Counted from the first letter of the stretch, positions 33,183 through 45,430 are shown. The stretch is 64,000 nt of DNA from Impatiens glandulifera (GCF_907164915.1 NW_025919370.1:1-64000); one strand, 5' to 3'. Notes: generated by a model not told the origin, from the letters alone. Translations and numbers: made by a program.

Positions 33183-34435
33183 CAATCCAATTTCGAATTG
33201 ACATCCAAAGAAAATGTTGATTCAATCGGTGTCATGGCCTCCTCATCTGTCTGCACATAATTCAAGAAATTTCATGGAAAGCTATCACTAATAAACAAAT
33301 AAGGGTCTAGAAGTAATGGAAGTCATAATTTCATACTGGAAGGAGTTTTAATTTACAAAAAGCATGGATTGCAATTTGCAAGTCATAGAAGCACATCACA
33401 GCATGCGAACATTAGACAAATTGGAATGGGTATGTAATAGCGAAACATCAATAAATAGGAAGGAAAATTTACATTTAATTAAATAAATAATACCGATTAG
33501 GAATGCAAACCTTCAAAGTCATATCGAGAGCTCCACTTATGATGGTAGTTTCATCATGAGTAAGTTCATCTCCCTTTCCAGCCTAATAGTGGAAGATGGT
33601 AGGAGAATAGTTAGTTTTTTTATAAAAACAGACTATAAGTACTCAAGAATCTGTTTCCAAATGAGATGGTTGGTACTCATTAGTACAATCATGATTCTTC
33701 TTAAATTCTTATATAATGTACTTTTATTGCTGGGTTAAAATTTCATTCAAGAAGTCTTTACATCCTGACCATGGATAGAGACAAGGGCTTTCAACTGAGC
33801 ACGCCTAAACAACGCATCATTATGTCCTAGCACAGCATCTTAAACCTGAGAGAACACACAAGAGCTTAAAAGGCAAGGATCCAATACAAGAATGTGGGGG
33901 AAGATAACATCCTTCGGAAACAAAAAAACAAATAAAAAAGGGAATCACTTTTAGTTAAAATCAACATTCACATTGGTAGCCATTTTTGGTCACTGATGTC
34001 TAGAAACAACACCTTATAACGTTCTAGCAAGAGAAATTTTGTTTAAAAAAACAGTAATAAAAGTTGTATCCAATGCTCTCCAATCCAATGCATAGCCAGC
34101 AACTTATAGTGAACAGTGCTTCCATTGCTATGACAATCAAATAGGCAACACAAAACAAAAGGGGGACTTACTTTACCGATTGGGTAAGCAATAGGATAGC
34201 ATATGATAATTAGAATACGAACCAGCCACACAAAATTTGCTCCTACTGCAAGCCCATATTTTGTGCAAATGGCTTGTGGAATGACCTAAGTAATAAATTA
34301 TGAAGAACAAATTTTAATCAATTAGGCTTTTAAGACTGATAATATCTGAAAAATCGTCTATTTAACTAAAGAAACAGAATTTTACCTCACCAAAAGTTAA
34401 AACAAATGTTACAGAGAGCACAATAGCTACAAAGG
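33183..34435 (-). pseudogene. CNNM/DUF21 transmembrane protein gene, exons 3b-7
   Basis: Minus-strand downstream exons of the gene whose start is at 54931: part of exon 3 (34386-34435), exon 4 (34172-34285, block VIPQAICTKYGLAVGANF), exon 5 (33762-33845, LGHNDALFRRAQLKALVSIH), exon 6 (33511-33582, [19 protein letters not shown]) and exon 7 (33183-33251, AMTPIESTFSLDVNSKLD). All have GT-AG borders and whole-codon lengths fitting the plant DUF21-CBS family (CNNM-like, membrane, proposed ion transport or sensing). Exon 5 has a TAA stop at its second codon (33840-33842). The CBS-domain exons expected after exon 7 are missing. The 20-kb MULE separates this part from exons 1-3a. Confidence 0.92.
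34427..34435. repeat. MULE target-site duplication, left copy
   Basis: CTACAAAGG, repeated at 54445-54453. Both copies lie in exon 3 of the CNNM gene, and removing one copy plus the MULE leaves an 84-bp exon in frame. Confidence 0.96.
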
Positions 34436-35010
34436 CAATCCGGATCTTCTGCTACCGATTGCCGTGTTCCCTGTTGCGAACCAATCAGATTGCAGGATGA
34501 TTATTATATTAATAAATCAAGTTGGGTTCAAGAGGGGGAGGGAGAATCCGGAACCCGGGTTTCATTCCGGGTTCACCCAAACGCCGTTAACAGAATGTCT
34601 AGTTAACGTACGGAGAGAAGCTCCCTTCCTCCAGCTTTCAGGTCAAAAGGAATGAAGATATGTTGTAACGAGCGAAGCTCCCTTCTCTCCAGGCGCTATG
34701 TAAGAAGGAATGGAGAGAAGCGAAAGGAGCGAAGCATACGTCGCTAGGAGCCCCGTTTTAAATACCCTGACGTTAATGTAAAACCCTAACACACCCATGA
34801 AAAAACCGTTAACCTATCATGTAAATACACTTACTCATGTATGTAAATACCAAAATGAACAAAAATAAAATATTTTTAAATTAAAAATTAAATAAATTTA
34901 TTAAAAATCACATTCAGCGTAGAATACTTCGCTTCAATTACTTATTTTCATATTTAAAAAATTTGAAAATTTTATTTACGAGGAGACGCTTTGGAGTGAT
35001 TAATTCTTCG
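34436..35010 (+). repeat. MULE left terminal inverted repeat
   Basis: Matches the reverse complement of 53870-54444 with scattered differences, including the landmarks AGTTAACGTACGG, TGTTGTAACGAGCGAAGCTC, and TTAATGTAAAACCC. The inner limit is approximate because both sides run into palindromic repeats. Confidence 0.88.
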
Positions 35011-35029
35011 CTTCAATTATGTTATATGT

Positions 35030-35425
35030 CTATAGAATCTAGCGAAGAATACTGCGCCCATGCGCCATGTAACGAATAGAATATTTTCGAGCGAAGACTC
35101 CTTCGCCTAGGTCCGAGGTAAAAAGGAATGAATAGACGCTTTTCGAGAGAAGACTTTTTCGCCCAGCCTAGGTGCCATGTAAAATGGAATGAATATACGC
35201 TTTTCGAGGGAAGACTTGTTTGCCCAGCCCATGTGCCATGTAAAATGGAATGTATAGACGCTTTTCGAAAGAAGACTTCTTCACCCAGCCTAGGTGCCAT
35301 GTAAAATGGAATGAATAGACGCTTTTCGAGAGAAGACTTCTTCACCCAGACCAGGTGCCATGTAAAATGGAATGAATAGACTTTTTTCGAGAGAAGACTT
35401 CTTCGCCCAGGTGTCATGGAGAGAC
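35030..35425. repeat. About 62-bp tandem repeats inside the left terminal repeat
   Basis: Six or so units reading GGTGCCATGTAAAATGGAAT, GAATAGACGCTTTTCGAGAG and AAGACTTCTTCGCCCAG. Two units of the same repeat lie inverted at 53430-53545 near the right end, so the terminal repeats extend to about 1 kb with unequal copy number. The antisense frame through the array (35022-35417) is repeat-derived. Confidence 0.85.
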
Positions 35426-35639
35426 GCTGTTCAGTGAAGCATACTTCACTTCAAGAGTTAATTAGCGATGCATACTTCACTTTCATTAACATATTTAATA
35501 TATATAAACCATAATATGATTATTTTATAAACATTTCCGCCCGATTCATCTCTCTTTTAAAGCTTCTGCCTTCTTTCAAGGCGATTCGCATCCGGCTCCC
35601 CGTCGACCAGACCAAAAGCAAGATCTTCACGTCTCGACA

Positions 35640-36791
35640 ATGGTACGTACACCAAAATAGCAAAATTTTCATATTTAGGATTATGAAACCACTAAACTCC
35701 AGATTATGTTATGTGAGGTCGTTATCTCGTTCATATATAGGAAACCCTACTCCGAAAATGTCACGTTCAATGAAAATCCTTCGTTTTTAGGAAAACGTAC
35801 ATAGGGTTAGGGTTGTGTATATTATTTCCACGAAACCATAATATTTATTAACAAAGACTTTTTTTTCATGTGCAGGCAACCAACAACGCAATCGTCTAAA
35901 ACACTTTTGGGAAAGACTGGATTTTATGCCCAAATCAATTAAGAAGTGAAGATATAGTATTATTCTTGACCTATATTCATTTTGTTCATATTGTGTAAGT
36001 TTTCATCATGTTTGTCTGAGATAATATTATTGTTCTTACACATCACTTGATGGTTCAATACGCTAACACCTGTGGTGCCACGGTGACAATGAGGCGGCGA
36101 GACGATGTAACCCACGTCATAGCTTCCACCGATGCTAATGGTGGATGTGGTCGAACTATCAAAGTATTGAAGGCAATATTGAACGGGAGATGGGTCCTTA
36201 CATTTGATTGTGAGACTCTATTAGTCTTAACTCTTAACGCAATATTCATTTTCACATATATGAAACTAAATACCAATTGCTTTTGTACAGAGATAAAATC
36301 ATCAATGAGATCAAAATGTTATGTTGATGAGGAACCGTACGAGGTGCAACAAGATAATCATGGGGCTGTGGGCGGTCCAAGTGTTGGCAGAATGCGATAT
36401 TTAAACAATGTAAGTTTTGTCTAATTCCTCCTCTATATCTTCATTCTCCATGATAACTGAAAATGTTTTGTATTTTTTTCAGCTGCCGAAACTGTTCGAC
36501 AGTTACACTTTTATTTTTGCAGGGGATTTCATCCCGACTTACAAACAGGATCTAATAGGGTTTGTAATTGCTGGAGGAGGTACGACTAAATAAATGGAGA
36601 AACCATTTGTTGAGCCCGAAGACGACAAAACTATAGTAGTATACGATAAGACGAGGCACGATGTTAATAAAGTCATTTGGATATTTGAGGTAATGGATCC
36701 TTTGTCAGCATATTTGGATGAATATGGTGTTCCTCACACAAGCTTGCTTGAATCTATTGTTGCTTGTGATTTGCAGCCTTTGTTTACATAG
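35640..36791 (+). pseudogene. BRCA1-like tandem BRCT protein carried by the MULE
   Basis: Exon 1 ends exactly at the start codon (ATG|GTACGT, 35640-35642). Exon 2 (from 35876) continues in frame to DWILCPNQLRSED. BRCT 1 (36050 on) shows YANTCGATV, DVTHVIASTD, RTIKVLKAILNGRWVLTFD. An exon at about 36290-36409 shows VDEEPYEVQQDNHG and GGPSVGRMR, the inter-BRCT linker of plant BRCA1/BARD1. An exon at 36482-36791 shows FIFAGDFIPTYKQDL and ends LLESIVACDLQPL, as in BRCT 2. BRCT pairs bind phosphoproteins in DNA repair. RING and other N-terminal parts are absent. Nonsense codons: TAA at 35897-35899, TAA after GGGTTK near 36591, and possibly TAG at an exon junction where a Trp is expected. Closest match by eye is BRCA1. 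Confidence 0.78.
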
Positions 36792-37421
36792 ACTTGTGTC
36801 ATTGACATTACTGAATATTTGCATTCCTAATGGAATTTGTTTTCTATATTCGTGATTTCGGATTTTATTTTTTGGTTATTAGTATTGTAGTTTTTTTGAA
36901 CAGTATTCATTTAATATATGAACAAGAGATTTTAATATGAAAATTACCAAAAATGAAATATTTGAACATGAATATTTCATGTATTACTTTAAGTAAAGTA
37001 TAAATTTGTATTAAATACATAGCAATCTATGCAGCAAGCGCGCCTTAAATATTTACAAATCTCAATTAAATGTGATATACATGTTTTTCAATTGTCAAAT
37101 ATTGTGAAGCAATCTTCGCTATCTGATCAAGCGTTTGACATTGATTAATATTAATTTATAATAATGTTATTCATTTAATTATTAAAATCAAAAATTATTT
37201 TTATCAAGTCACTTCACCCCACCTAACACTTATTTTAAGTTAATGTTGCCATGTAGCCATGCCGACTAGCTTTGTACGATTTTCTCTCTCTCATGTCTGT
37301 GAAGCAGTAGTCGACCTTTTCTTTGCCGGAGTTATACTTCATGGTAGTCGATCTTTTCTTCGCCGGAGTTATACTTCATGATAATCAATTCATTTTCCTA
37401 AATTAAAAGTTTGGAGTGACA
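36792..37421. other. Spacer between BRCT and transposase genes
   Basis: AT-rich, no gene. A 50-bp segment with TCGACCTTTTCTTCGCCGGAG is duplicated at about 37305-37340 and 37345-37380, just before the transposase leader. Confidence 0.5.
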
Positions 37422-39912
37422 ATGGTACGTTTTTGAATGTCATCTTCTTCTCAAGTTCTCTTCGTAACGTTTTATTTGTTTTTTGAATACGTGACTCGAA
37501 ATGTTATGTTCTTGTTAATTATCAGGAAAGAATCCACATGAACGAGAATGATAATCATGATTTAAGGTATATTTTTGTGGTTCTCTTCTCTAATACTATA
37601 AGATGTTTTCATTCATATTGAAGTGAATCGCTCTTCACTTATAGGATTGTTATGAATACTAGTGAACTGAAGCGCTCTTCACTTATAGGATTGCTGTGAA
37701 TACTAGTGAAGTGAAGCGCTCTTCACTTATAGGATTGCTGTGAATATTAGTGAAGTGAAGCGCTCTTCACTTATAGGATTACTGTGAATACTAGTGATGT
37801 GAAGCGCTCTTCACTTATAGGATTAATGTGAATATTAGTGAAGTGAAGCGCTCTTCACTTATAGGATTGTTGTGAATACTAGTGAAGTAAAGCGCTCTTT
37901 ACTTATAGGATTGCTGTGAATACTAGTGAAGTGAAGCGCTCTTCACTTATATTTCATTCATTTTACAAGCATCTTAATGTTTTTTTGAGACCAATATTTA
38001 TTTTCTTCGTGTTCTATAATTTACCAGTGAATCTTCTGGTTGTCGGCGTCAATTGAATTTCGATGAAAACGACCAACCTTTGGAGGACATCGCAGCCAAC
38101 TTGATTCCACATTTAGGTCAGGAATTTGAGAGTGAAGAAGATGACTACGAATTCTATTTAGCATACGCTAAACTAATATGGTTTGGTATAAGGCGCAGTT
38201 CAAAACATTTTGACAAAGATGGTAAAATACGAGATAAAGTTTTTTGTTGTAGTGCACAGGGTGAACGGAGAAAAGACAAACAAGATGTTTAAGTGAAACG
38301 TAGCCGTTCTTTGACGTGGTTTGGTTATGAAGCGAAATTGAGGATAAAAATGGCAGAGAATGGAAAGTTTGAAGTGGTAAATTTTATTAGTGAGCATTGT
38401 CATCCTCTTGCAAGTACAAAGAAAACTCACCTGTATAGATGCCATAGGAATATTTCTGCAGTTGCAGACTTACATATCGAGATTGCCACTCATGTGGGAA
38501 TACCACTAAAGGCATTCCATGCTTTAATGTCAAAACAAATTGGTGGCAGGGAAAATCTTGGTTTTCTCCCTAAGAATTATAAAAATTACTTACGAACGAA
38601 AAGAACCAGAGACTGTAATTTTGGGGATACAGGGGGTGTATTAGAGTATTTGCAGAAAAAACAACTGTATGATCCAGGTTTTTATAATGCTTTTCAACTT
38701 GATGTGGACGATTTGATAACGAATAATTTTTGGTGTGATTCGAACATGCGATCTGATTATTCATACTTTGGAGACGTTGTTAGTTTTGACACGACCTACA
38801 AGAAGAATAAGGAAGGTCGTCCGGTTGCACTTTTTGTAGGTGTGAATCATCACAAACAATCTATTATTTTTGGTGCAACTCTATTATATGATGAAACTGC
38901 TATGACTTTTGAATGGTTGTTTGAGACTTTCACCAAAGTTATGCGTGGGAAAAAACCTAAAACCATTCTTACAGATCAAGACGCGGCCATGGCTAAGGCC
39001 TTAGCATCTATATGGCCCGAAACAAATCATCGTCTATGTATTTGGCACATATTTCAAAATGCAGCCATACATCTAAGCTCCATGTTTCATAATTTCAGAG
39101 AATTTTCGAAGGATTTTTCTTTATGTATATATGATTTTGAAGAAGAGATAGAGTTTCTTGAAGCTTGGAATCAAATGTTGACAAACTACGGGCTTGAAAA
39201 CAACGACTGGTTGAAACGTATGTTTTGCATTAGGCGAAAGTAGGCATTAGTGTATGGACGACATATGTTTTGTGCTGATATGACGACAACACAGAGAAGT
39301 GAGAGAATGAATAGTGTGTTGAAAATGTATTGCTCCTACAAACACAAGTTCTTAGAATTTTTCAAACACTTTGAAAGACTAATCGACGAAAGAATATATG
39401 ATGTGTTGAAGGCTGATTTCAAATCAATTACCAGCCAACCAAGTCTGAACTATCCAGTTTGGATCTTAAAGGATGCATGCAATGTTTACACTCCAGAGGT
39501 ATTTAAGTGCTTTGAACAATAATGGTTTATGTCGCATGATTATGGTGTATAAATGTTAGAGGATGTCGACACACACAGAAAATATAAAGTAACCCCCCAA
39601 ACTAGGAGATACTCTCATACAGTTACAGTTCATAAGAATGATGATAATATCAAGTGTAGCTGCTGTAAATTTGAATTTGACGGGATTTTGTGTGCTCACA
39701 TTCTAAAGATTTTCACAACGATTGACGTGTTGAAGATTCCTCGTGTGTTGATATTAAAGAGGTGGACAAGAACAACAAAAGATGGATTATTTGGAACTGA
39801 TCCACTTGTGGACAATAGTAATGTTGATCCGAGTGAGCTTCAAAACATAAGATACAGAGATTTGTATGGCCTTGTCCATGCATTTATTTACAAAGGCAGC
39901 AGAAAGAGATGA
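37422..39912 (+). pseudogene. FAR1-type MULE transposase
   Basis: Exon 1 ends at the start codon (ATG|GTACGT, 37422-37424), exon 2 is 37526-37566, and the main exon runs from about 38029. Residues show a FAR1-type DNA-binding region (YEFYLAYAKLIWFGIRRSS, then RSLTWFGYEAKLRIKM), the MULE transposase core with FDTTYKKNKEGRPVALFVGV and ILTDQDAAMAKALASIW (two catalytic Asp), IWHIFQNA, a block MFCADMTTTQRSERMNSVLK, and a SWIM zinc finger CSCCKFEFDGILCAH. One frame holds from 38053 to 39912, broken only by nonsense codons: TAA 38290-38292, TAG 39241-39243 (a conserved Trp), TAA 39520-39522 and TAA 39550-39552. FHY3/FAR1 plant regulators derive from this kind of transposase. Confidence 0.92.
37625..37960. 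repeat. 44-bp tandem repeat within the transposase intron
   Basis: About 7.5 copies of a 44-bp unit (AAGTGAAGCGCTCTTCACTT then ATAGGATTGCTGTGAATACT, joined by AGTG). Each holds a near-palindrome GTGAAGCGCTCTTCAC. The array lies between exon 2 and the main exon, so it would be transcribed and spliced out. Confidence 0.9.
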
Positions 39913-40600
39913 CACGTATTATAGGCATGTGAAAGCAATTATGCTTAGCCAGTGTAAGTTTGTGTATAAAAAAATACAAGAGGATATAAATACGCAAACT
40001 CCACCAGTTGTATCATGTTCTGCCGAGGGTGCCCATGTTCAAGCGAAAGGAATCAAAACTAAAAAGACAACAAAGTCTGGTAAGAGAAGGAAAGGGGACT
40101 AGAGAAGAATTAAAGAAAAAAAATCAACAAGAAAAACAAGCGAATCACAAAATCCGGTATGAATTTGCTGACTTACCTACTTTAATAATAATTGGGTTAT
40201 TACTCTTAATTTATTAACAACCTTTACATTGTTATACCGTGCCAGCCATCAAATGCAATGCCAACAACAACTACTTAATTCTCAACTTCTCAACAATGGG
40301 ACGGAAGTTTCAGCATGGACGTCGATACTCCGTTCACTATTCTTTTGTCATCTCAACTATCGAATTCCAGTTTCATGTGAAATCTGAAATGTATTTGTAT
40401 GTATATTTGATTTGAAACCATGAAGAAGGTAGAATATATGCATGAGAGGTTTATGTAAATAAGGACTAAATGAATGAAAATCTATTGAGCGATTCATGTC
40501 AACCAGAAATGAAGCATTAATTTTTACATCTACGTTTTACTATGTAAAGTCATAAACACTCTTAACGGAAAGTAGAGATAATGTATAGGGCGAAACATTC
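39913..40600. other. 3' flank of the MULE transposase
   Basis: Open frames at 39866-40102 and 40008-40217 run past the transposase stop with Lys-rich residues and may be a further 3' exon or the old tail of the protein. No domain is recognisable. The rest is AT-rich. Confidence 0.4.
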
Positions 40601-40790
40601 TTCGTCCAGGTACAATGTGAAAATTATGGAAATACAGTTTTAAGTGAAGCATGCTTCGCTTCTGAATGGAGCGAAACATTCTTCGTCCAGGTGCAATGTC
40701 AAATATATGGAAATATAGTTTTAAGGGAAGGATGCTTCGCTTCTGTATGGAGCGAAACATTCTTCGTCCAGGTGCAATGTAAAATTTTTA
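40600..40790. repeat. About 85-bp repeats with GAAGCATGCTTC palindromes
   Basis: Three partial copies of a unit reading GGAGCGAAACATTCTTCGTC, CAGGTGCAATGT and GTGAAGCATGCTTCGCTTCTG. Another copy follows at 41330-41400, on the far side of the internal terminal-repeat copy. Confidence 0.8.
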
Positions 40791-40794
40791 ATTT

Positions 40795-41327
40795 TTTTTA
40801 AATATAAAAATAAGTAATTGAAGCGAAGAATTCTTCGCTGCAAAGCGTCTCCTCGTAAATAATTTTTTTAAATTTTTTAAATATGAAAATAAGTAATTGA
40901 AGCAAAGAATTCTTCGCTCCAAAGCGTCTCCTCGTAAATAAAATTTTTAAATTTTTTTAAATATAAAAATAAGTAATTGAAGCGAATTATTCTTCGTTGA
41001 ATGTTATTTATAATAAATTTATTTTATTTTTAATATAGAAATATTATATTTTTTTTATTAATTTTGGTATTTACATACATGAGTAAGTGTATTTACATGA
41101 TAGGTAAACGGTCTTTTCATGGGTGTCTTGAGGGTTTTACATTAACGTTAGGGTATTAAAAACGGGGTGCCTGGGCGCCGTATGCTTTGCTCCTTTCCGC
41201 TTCTCTCCATTCCTTCTTACATGACGCCCAAAGCGAAGTGAGCTTCGCTCGTAACAACATATCTTGATTCCTTTTGACCTGGAATCTGGGGGAAGGGAGC
41301 TTTGCTCCGTACGTTAACTAGACAGTT
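40795..41327 (-). repeat. Internal copy of the MULE right terminal repeat
   Basis: Runs parallel to 53700-54283 of the right terminal repeat, with the same landmarks (AAGCGTCTCCTCGTAAATAA, ACATGAGTAAGTGTATTTAC, CGCTCGTAACAACATATC). It stops at GTTAACTAGACA, about 160 bp short of the element tip, then changes to the GAAGCATGCTTC repeat. It lies between the transposase and Ulp1 gene A, in right-end orientation. Confidence 0.85.
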
Positions 41328-41659
41328 TATGGAAATACAGTTTTAAGTGAAGCATGCTTCGCTTCTGTATGGAGCGAAACATTCTTCGTCCAGCTGGAAT
41401 GTAATAAGGAAGAGAGAGATACGGTATCGAGCGAATATTCTTTCGCTTCAATTATTTTTGTTATACCTACATGTTCATGTAACACATCCAACACATTCCT
41501 GTGAAAACATTTTAACATGAATGTTACAGTCTTGAAAACAAATTAATTTACAAAAAATAAATTTCACTTAAAACATCTGTATACATTTTCATTAATGTAA
41601 AAATGTCAAGTAAAATTATATGAAAATTTTAATTACACAATCTGTATACATTTTCGAAT

Positions 41660-44600
41660 TCATCCACTAAGCCATTTAGTGCAGTCCTCGTAGATCTTGT
41701 TCCTAATTTTGTTGAGATCCGACCCAATGATACGCCAACTATATATCATCCTCAAGGTCTTTATTTCTGTGCACAATTTTTGTTTAACGCCGAAGCCACT
41801 TCTCCAACCCTTGATTTGACCTTCATATGACTCCATATGTCTCATGCAAAAAACTCCGCAATCAGTGTAATTCCTGGCATCCTGCCATGACAATTTCAAA
41901 CATTTCTTTTCCAAATTGCCATACTTTATAGCAAGAACGGGGTCTACGTCGTTCATATACTAGTTAATGTAGTCATCCTGGTACATAATGAACAACATGA
42001 TGTAATATAAATAAGAGCAAAAAGTAATTGCGATTAAACTAGTTGAAAATCGAATTTTAGTGTATTACCAATATTAGGACATTCTTATATCTTCTCTCGA
42101 AGGGCGATTGCATAGGTGCCTCCCTATTGTCAATTACTTGAATTTCATTTTCTATGAAGTTATAGCAAACCAAGTAGAAATGGGAGTCATCAATGACTGG
42201 AAAAAACATCTGCGAATAGAATTAAAACAAATAAGATTGCATAGAAGTGTACATGCTATTAAATGATATCACAACGATAGATTTACTTACAAGGTCAACA
42301 TTCAAGAGGTCCATTTTCGAAATGTTGAAATGCCGACCTTCACGACAAAACCTCAAATCGAATTGCTCATTCGTAGTAATCTCATTTGTAGCAAAATGCT
42401 GTTTACAACATACTCTATATTATAACACGAATAACATAATTGATAAAGAATAGTGTTAGTACAACTTACGGTGAGTACAGTTTTGAAGAAAATCTTGTTG
42501 TGTGTACGTTTTAAATTTCTCCTACAAATGTCGTTCAACATATACGACCAAACATCAATAATCATACTGTCTACTTAGGTTTGATCAGCCATTGAAAGCA
42601 TATCCGCGCGCGTCAGGTGGAGAGTTATCTTATCAATAAAAAATAACATATCACTACATAAGACCAGAAAATCATGTTTCAGAATGAGGTACAAAGTACA
42701 TTTTTTCAGAATAAGTAAGAATGTAGAGGAAACATTACCTTTTTTCAAGTCCTTTAGCAAATATGAACCCCACAAATATCTTCTGAATGTTTGATATTTC
42801 CTTGAAATCCCTAAACATTTTATCGAAAAATGGGCTATTCAATACTGGGGGCAATTTGAATCCTTCAAGCCATTCCTTCATTCTTTCATCATTATTTGGT
42901 AGACAAGACAATGTAGGTTTAAGTGGCGGTGGTAGACTAGAGATGCATTGATCTTCAGTTTTTACTATCGACAATGAAGGAGAGTTGGTGTTTGTTTCGG
43001 TGTTGATAACCTCGGTTAACCAATCGGTTTTCAAATTTCTAGGGACTTTTCTACAGAAATTTAAGGCCTTCGATGGTCCAACTTCTGTTTGTTGATAAAT
43101 TTTGGTAGGAGGCAAGTCTTGGATTTTAAGGATAATGGTGTTCTTGTTGTCTTGGTTTGTGGTAGTAATGGTGATCTTGTTGGTTTTTGTTGTGGGAGTA
43201 ATGGTGATCTTATTGGCTTCTGTTGTGGGAGTAATGATGTTCTTGTTGGCTTATGTTGTGGGAGTATAGGTTTTGATGTTGGCTTGGATTGTCAGAGTAA
43301 TGATATTCTTGTTGGATTCTGTTGTGGGAGTATTGGTTTTGTTGTTCGCTTGGGTTGTTGGAGGAATGATGTTCTTGTTGGAATCGGTGTTGGGAGTAAT
43401 GGTGTTCTTGTTGCCTTGGGTTGTGGGAGGAATGATGATCTTGTTGGATTCGGTTTTGGGAGTAATGGTATTCTTGTTGGGTTGGGTTGTGGGAGGAATG
43501 ATATTCTTGTTGGCTTGGGTTGTGGGAGGAATGATGTTCTTGTTGACTTGGGTTGTGGGAGGAATGATATTCTTGTTGGCTTGGGTTATGGGAGGAATGT
43601 TATTCTTGTTGGCTTGGGTTGTGGGATGAATGATGTTCTTGTTGGATTCAGTTTTGGGAGGAATGATGTTTATGTTGGCTTGGGTTGTGGGAGGATGGTC
43701 TTGTTCTCTTGGTTGCTGATGTTTTATCTTGTCTAAATTCCTTTCTAAGCCTTTCCTCATGATTGAATGGGAGTTTAGGATAGTGGAAAATGACTCAAAA
43801 GCAGATTGTACAAATTCAATTGCGTTAATTTGGTGCATCTCATTTAGATATTTAGCCCCTTGTGCCAATTCTTTTGAAGCGACCGCAACCTTCCTCAAAG
43901 ATGATGCAAGATTTTGTTGAATCGGTGGCTGCTCAGTAAGATTGGATGTATTATCATCCCCATCTTGTTATAGTGGAGGCTCCATAGTTTGTTGAATCGG
44001 TGGCTGCTCATTCGGAATGGCTATGCGAGCAACTATCCTACCATGTCCAAACCCCCCATGGGTAGCCTCATAACTAACCCTGTCGTACATCTTCTGCTCG
44101 TCCCAACATCCCAAAATAAGGAAAGTCCTTGAGATCTGATTGTTTACCTTGTACTCAACGACCCGGTCCAAGTAGCACAACTGATACATTAACATAAACA
44201 AATATATATTACGTTAAACCAAATGAAAAATTATGAAGCTAGAACCTATAGCAAATAAATTTCTACACTCACCAAAAGAAACGTTAGTGGTCCATGGAAA
44301 TATGATGTCTTTTTTTTCCCACTTATAAACACTTTCAACAAGTCTGTCTAAAGTAAACTTGCAACAGTTGTAGTCTTTAATTTTAGATACATCCTGTAGG
44401 GATTTCAGTATTTTGAATCTGTATAGAAAAACAGAGAGCCTCAAATCATTTTACATGACAGTGAAGTGAGCTTCAAACCAAGACCAACTGATTTTACAAG
44501 AAGGTCTAAATGAAATTACAGAATTACTGCTAGGTAGTTTGGGTATACCTGCACTGTGGATTTTGCGAAGTCCACAAAAAACTGGTTACAACAAACACAA

Positions 44601-45430
44601 CGAAGTCCATCTTGAAGTTACTGTCTCCGACTGTATTCTGTAGAATTTTGTTCGGCATTGTATAGGTCGAAGGACCTCCACTGTTCTCAAATCTCCATCT
44701 CCTTCTCCACGCCCTAAGATTGTCCTTGTACTCCTGGTTGTCCATGCGAATTCCTAAACACTCTACGATTTGTAATTCACCTCTAAGGATGTTCAATACA
44801 CATTGAACATCCTCTTCATCAATTTGAATCTCCTCTCCACTGTGTAGGACAATGCTCCTCCTTCTGGGATTGAAGAGATTCATAATGCACCGTGAGAATT
44901 CAAGTGGGCATTTTGATATGACAAGTGAAAGAAGTGAACCAAACCCTATGTCCCTCACAACATCCTTTTGTTCTTCGGATAACTTGTTAACCAAGTAGTG
45001 AAGGCCCGATGGAGAGGTTCTGCTCTTAAAATCAACATCGGGATCACGAGTCCTTTTTTTTTCTTATCCAGTTTCTCAATAAGTGCTTCATTAGCAGTTG
45101 TGGCCAGTATATCCAATGGTGTCGAGGTCGTACTTGATGCCTCGGGTTTTCTTTTTTTTGTTTAACCCTACATTAACATGTGTGCAATATGTTTATACAA
45201 AACAATCGATGAACTACATATCAGAAATCAAGCAAATATGTACATTTTCTAACATTAGTATAATTACCTCATTGTTTTAACTTCCGTCATCGATTCAGTA
45301 TATGGAACTATTTGCTTTTCGGAATCCTAATTCTAAAATGATAGAGTCAAATTTAGATTCAAACAAATACAAATAAGCAAACGAAAAAGACCAACACATG
45401 AAACCTTAAACACTTCTTACCATTATCGCA
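41660..45430 (-). pseudogene. Ulp1-type (C48) protease gene A in the MULE
   Basis: Multi-exon minus-strand gene. The N-terminal part (44530-45110) has HYLVNKLSEEQKDVVRDIGFG and a block typical of plant Ulp1-like transposon proteins; then RTFLILGCWDEQKMYDRVSY (44000-44150), a Pro/Thr/Asn-rich linker (43250-43700), FKLPPVLNSPFFDKMF (42810-42870), IIDVWSYMLNDI (42520), the histidine block DDSHFYLVCYNF with VIDN (about 42110-42200), and the cysteine block NYTDCGVFCMRHMESYEG (about 41840-41890). His, Asp and Cys of the triad are all present. Damage seen: TAA at 42575-42577 and a one-base shift in an A-run near 45055. Ulp1 enzymes cleave SUMO; the substrate here is unknown. Confidence 0.8.
43300..43700. 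repeat. 33-bp tandem repeat encoding a Pro/Thr/Asn-rich linker
   Basis: About ten copies of a 33-bp unit. In the minus-strand frame of Ulp1 gene A it reads NKNIIPPTTQA per unit, a flexible linker. The opposite-strand open frames (43089-43736 and 43273-43629) are shadows that stay open only because the unit is a multiple of three. Confidence 0.85.

Noticed and set aside
35022..35417. A 131-codon minus-strand ORF with repeated SLEKRLFIPFY-like blocks
   Set aside because: Produced by the 62-bp tandem repeat in the MULE terminal repeat.
43089..43736. A 215-codon plus-strand ORF rich in Gly/Val/Leu
   Set aside because: Shadow of the 33-bp linker repeat of the minus-strand Ulp1 gene A; low complexity.
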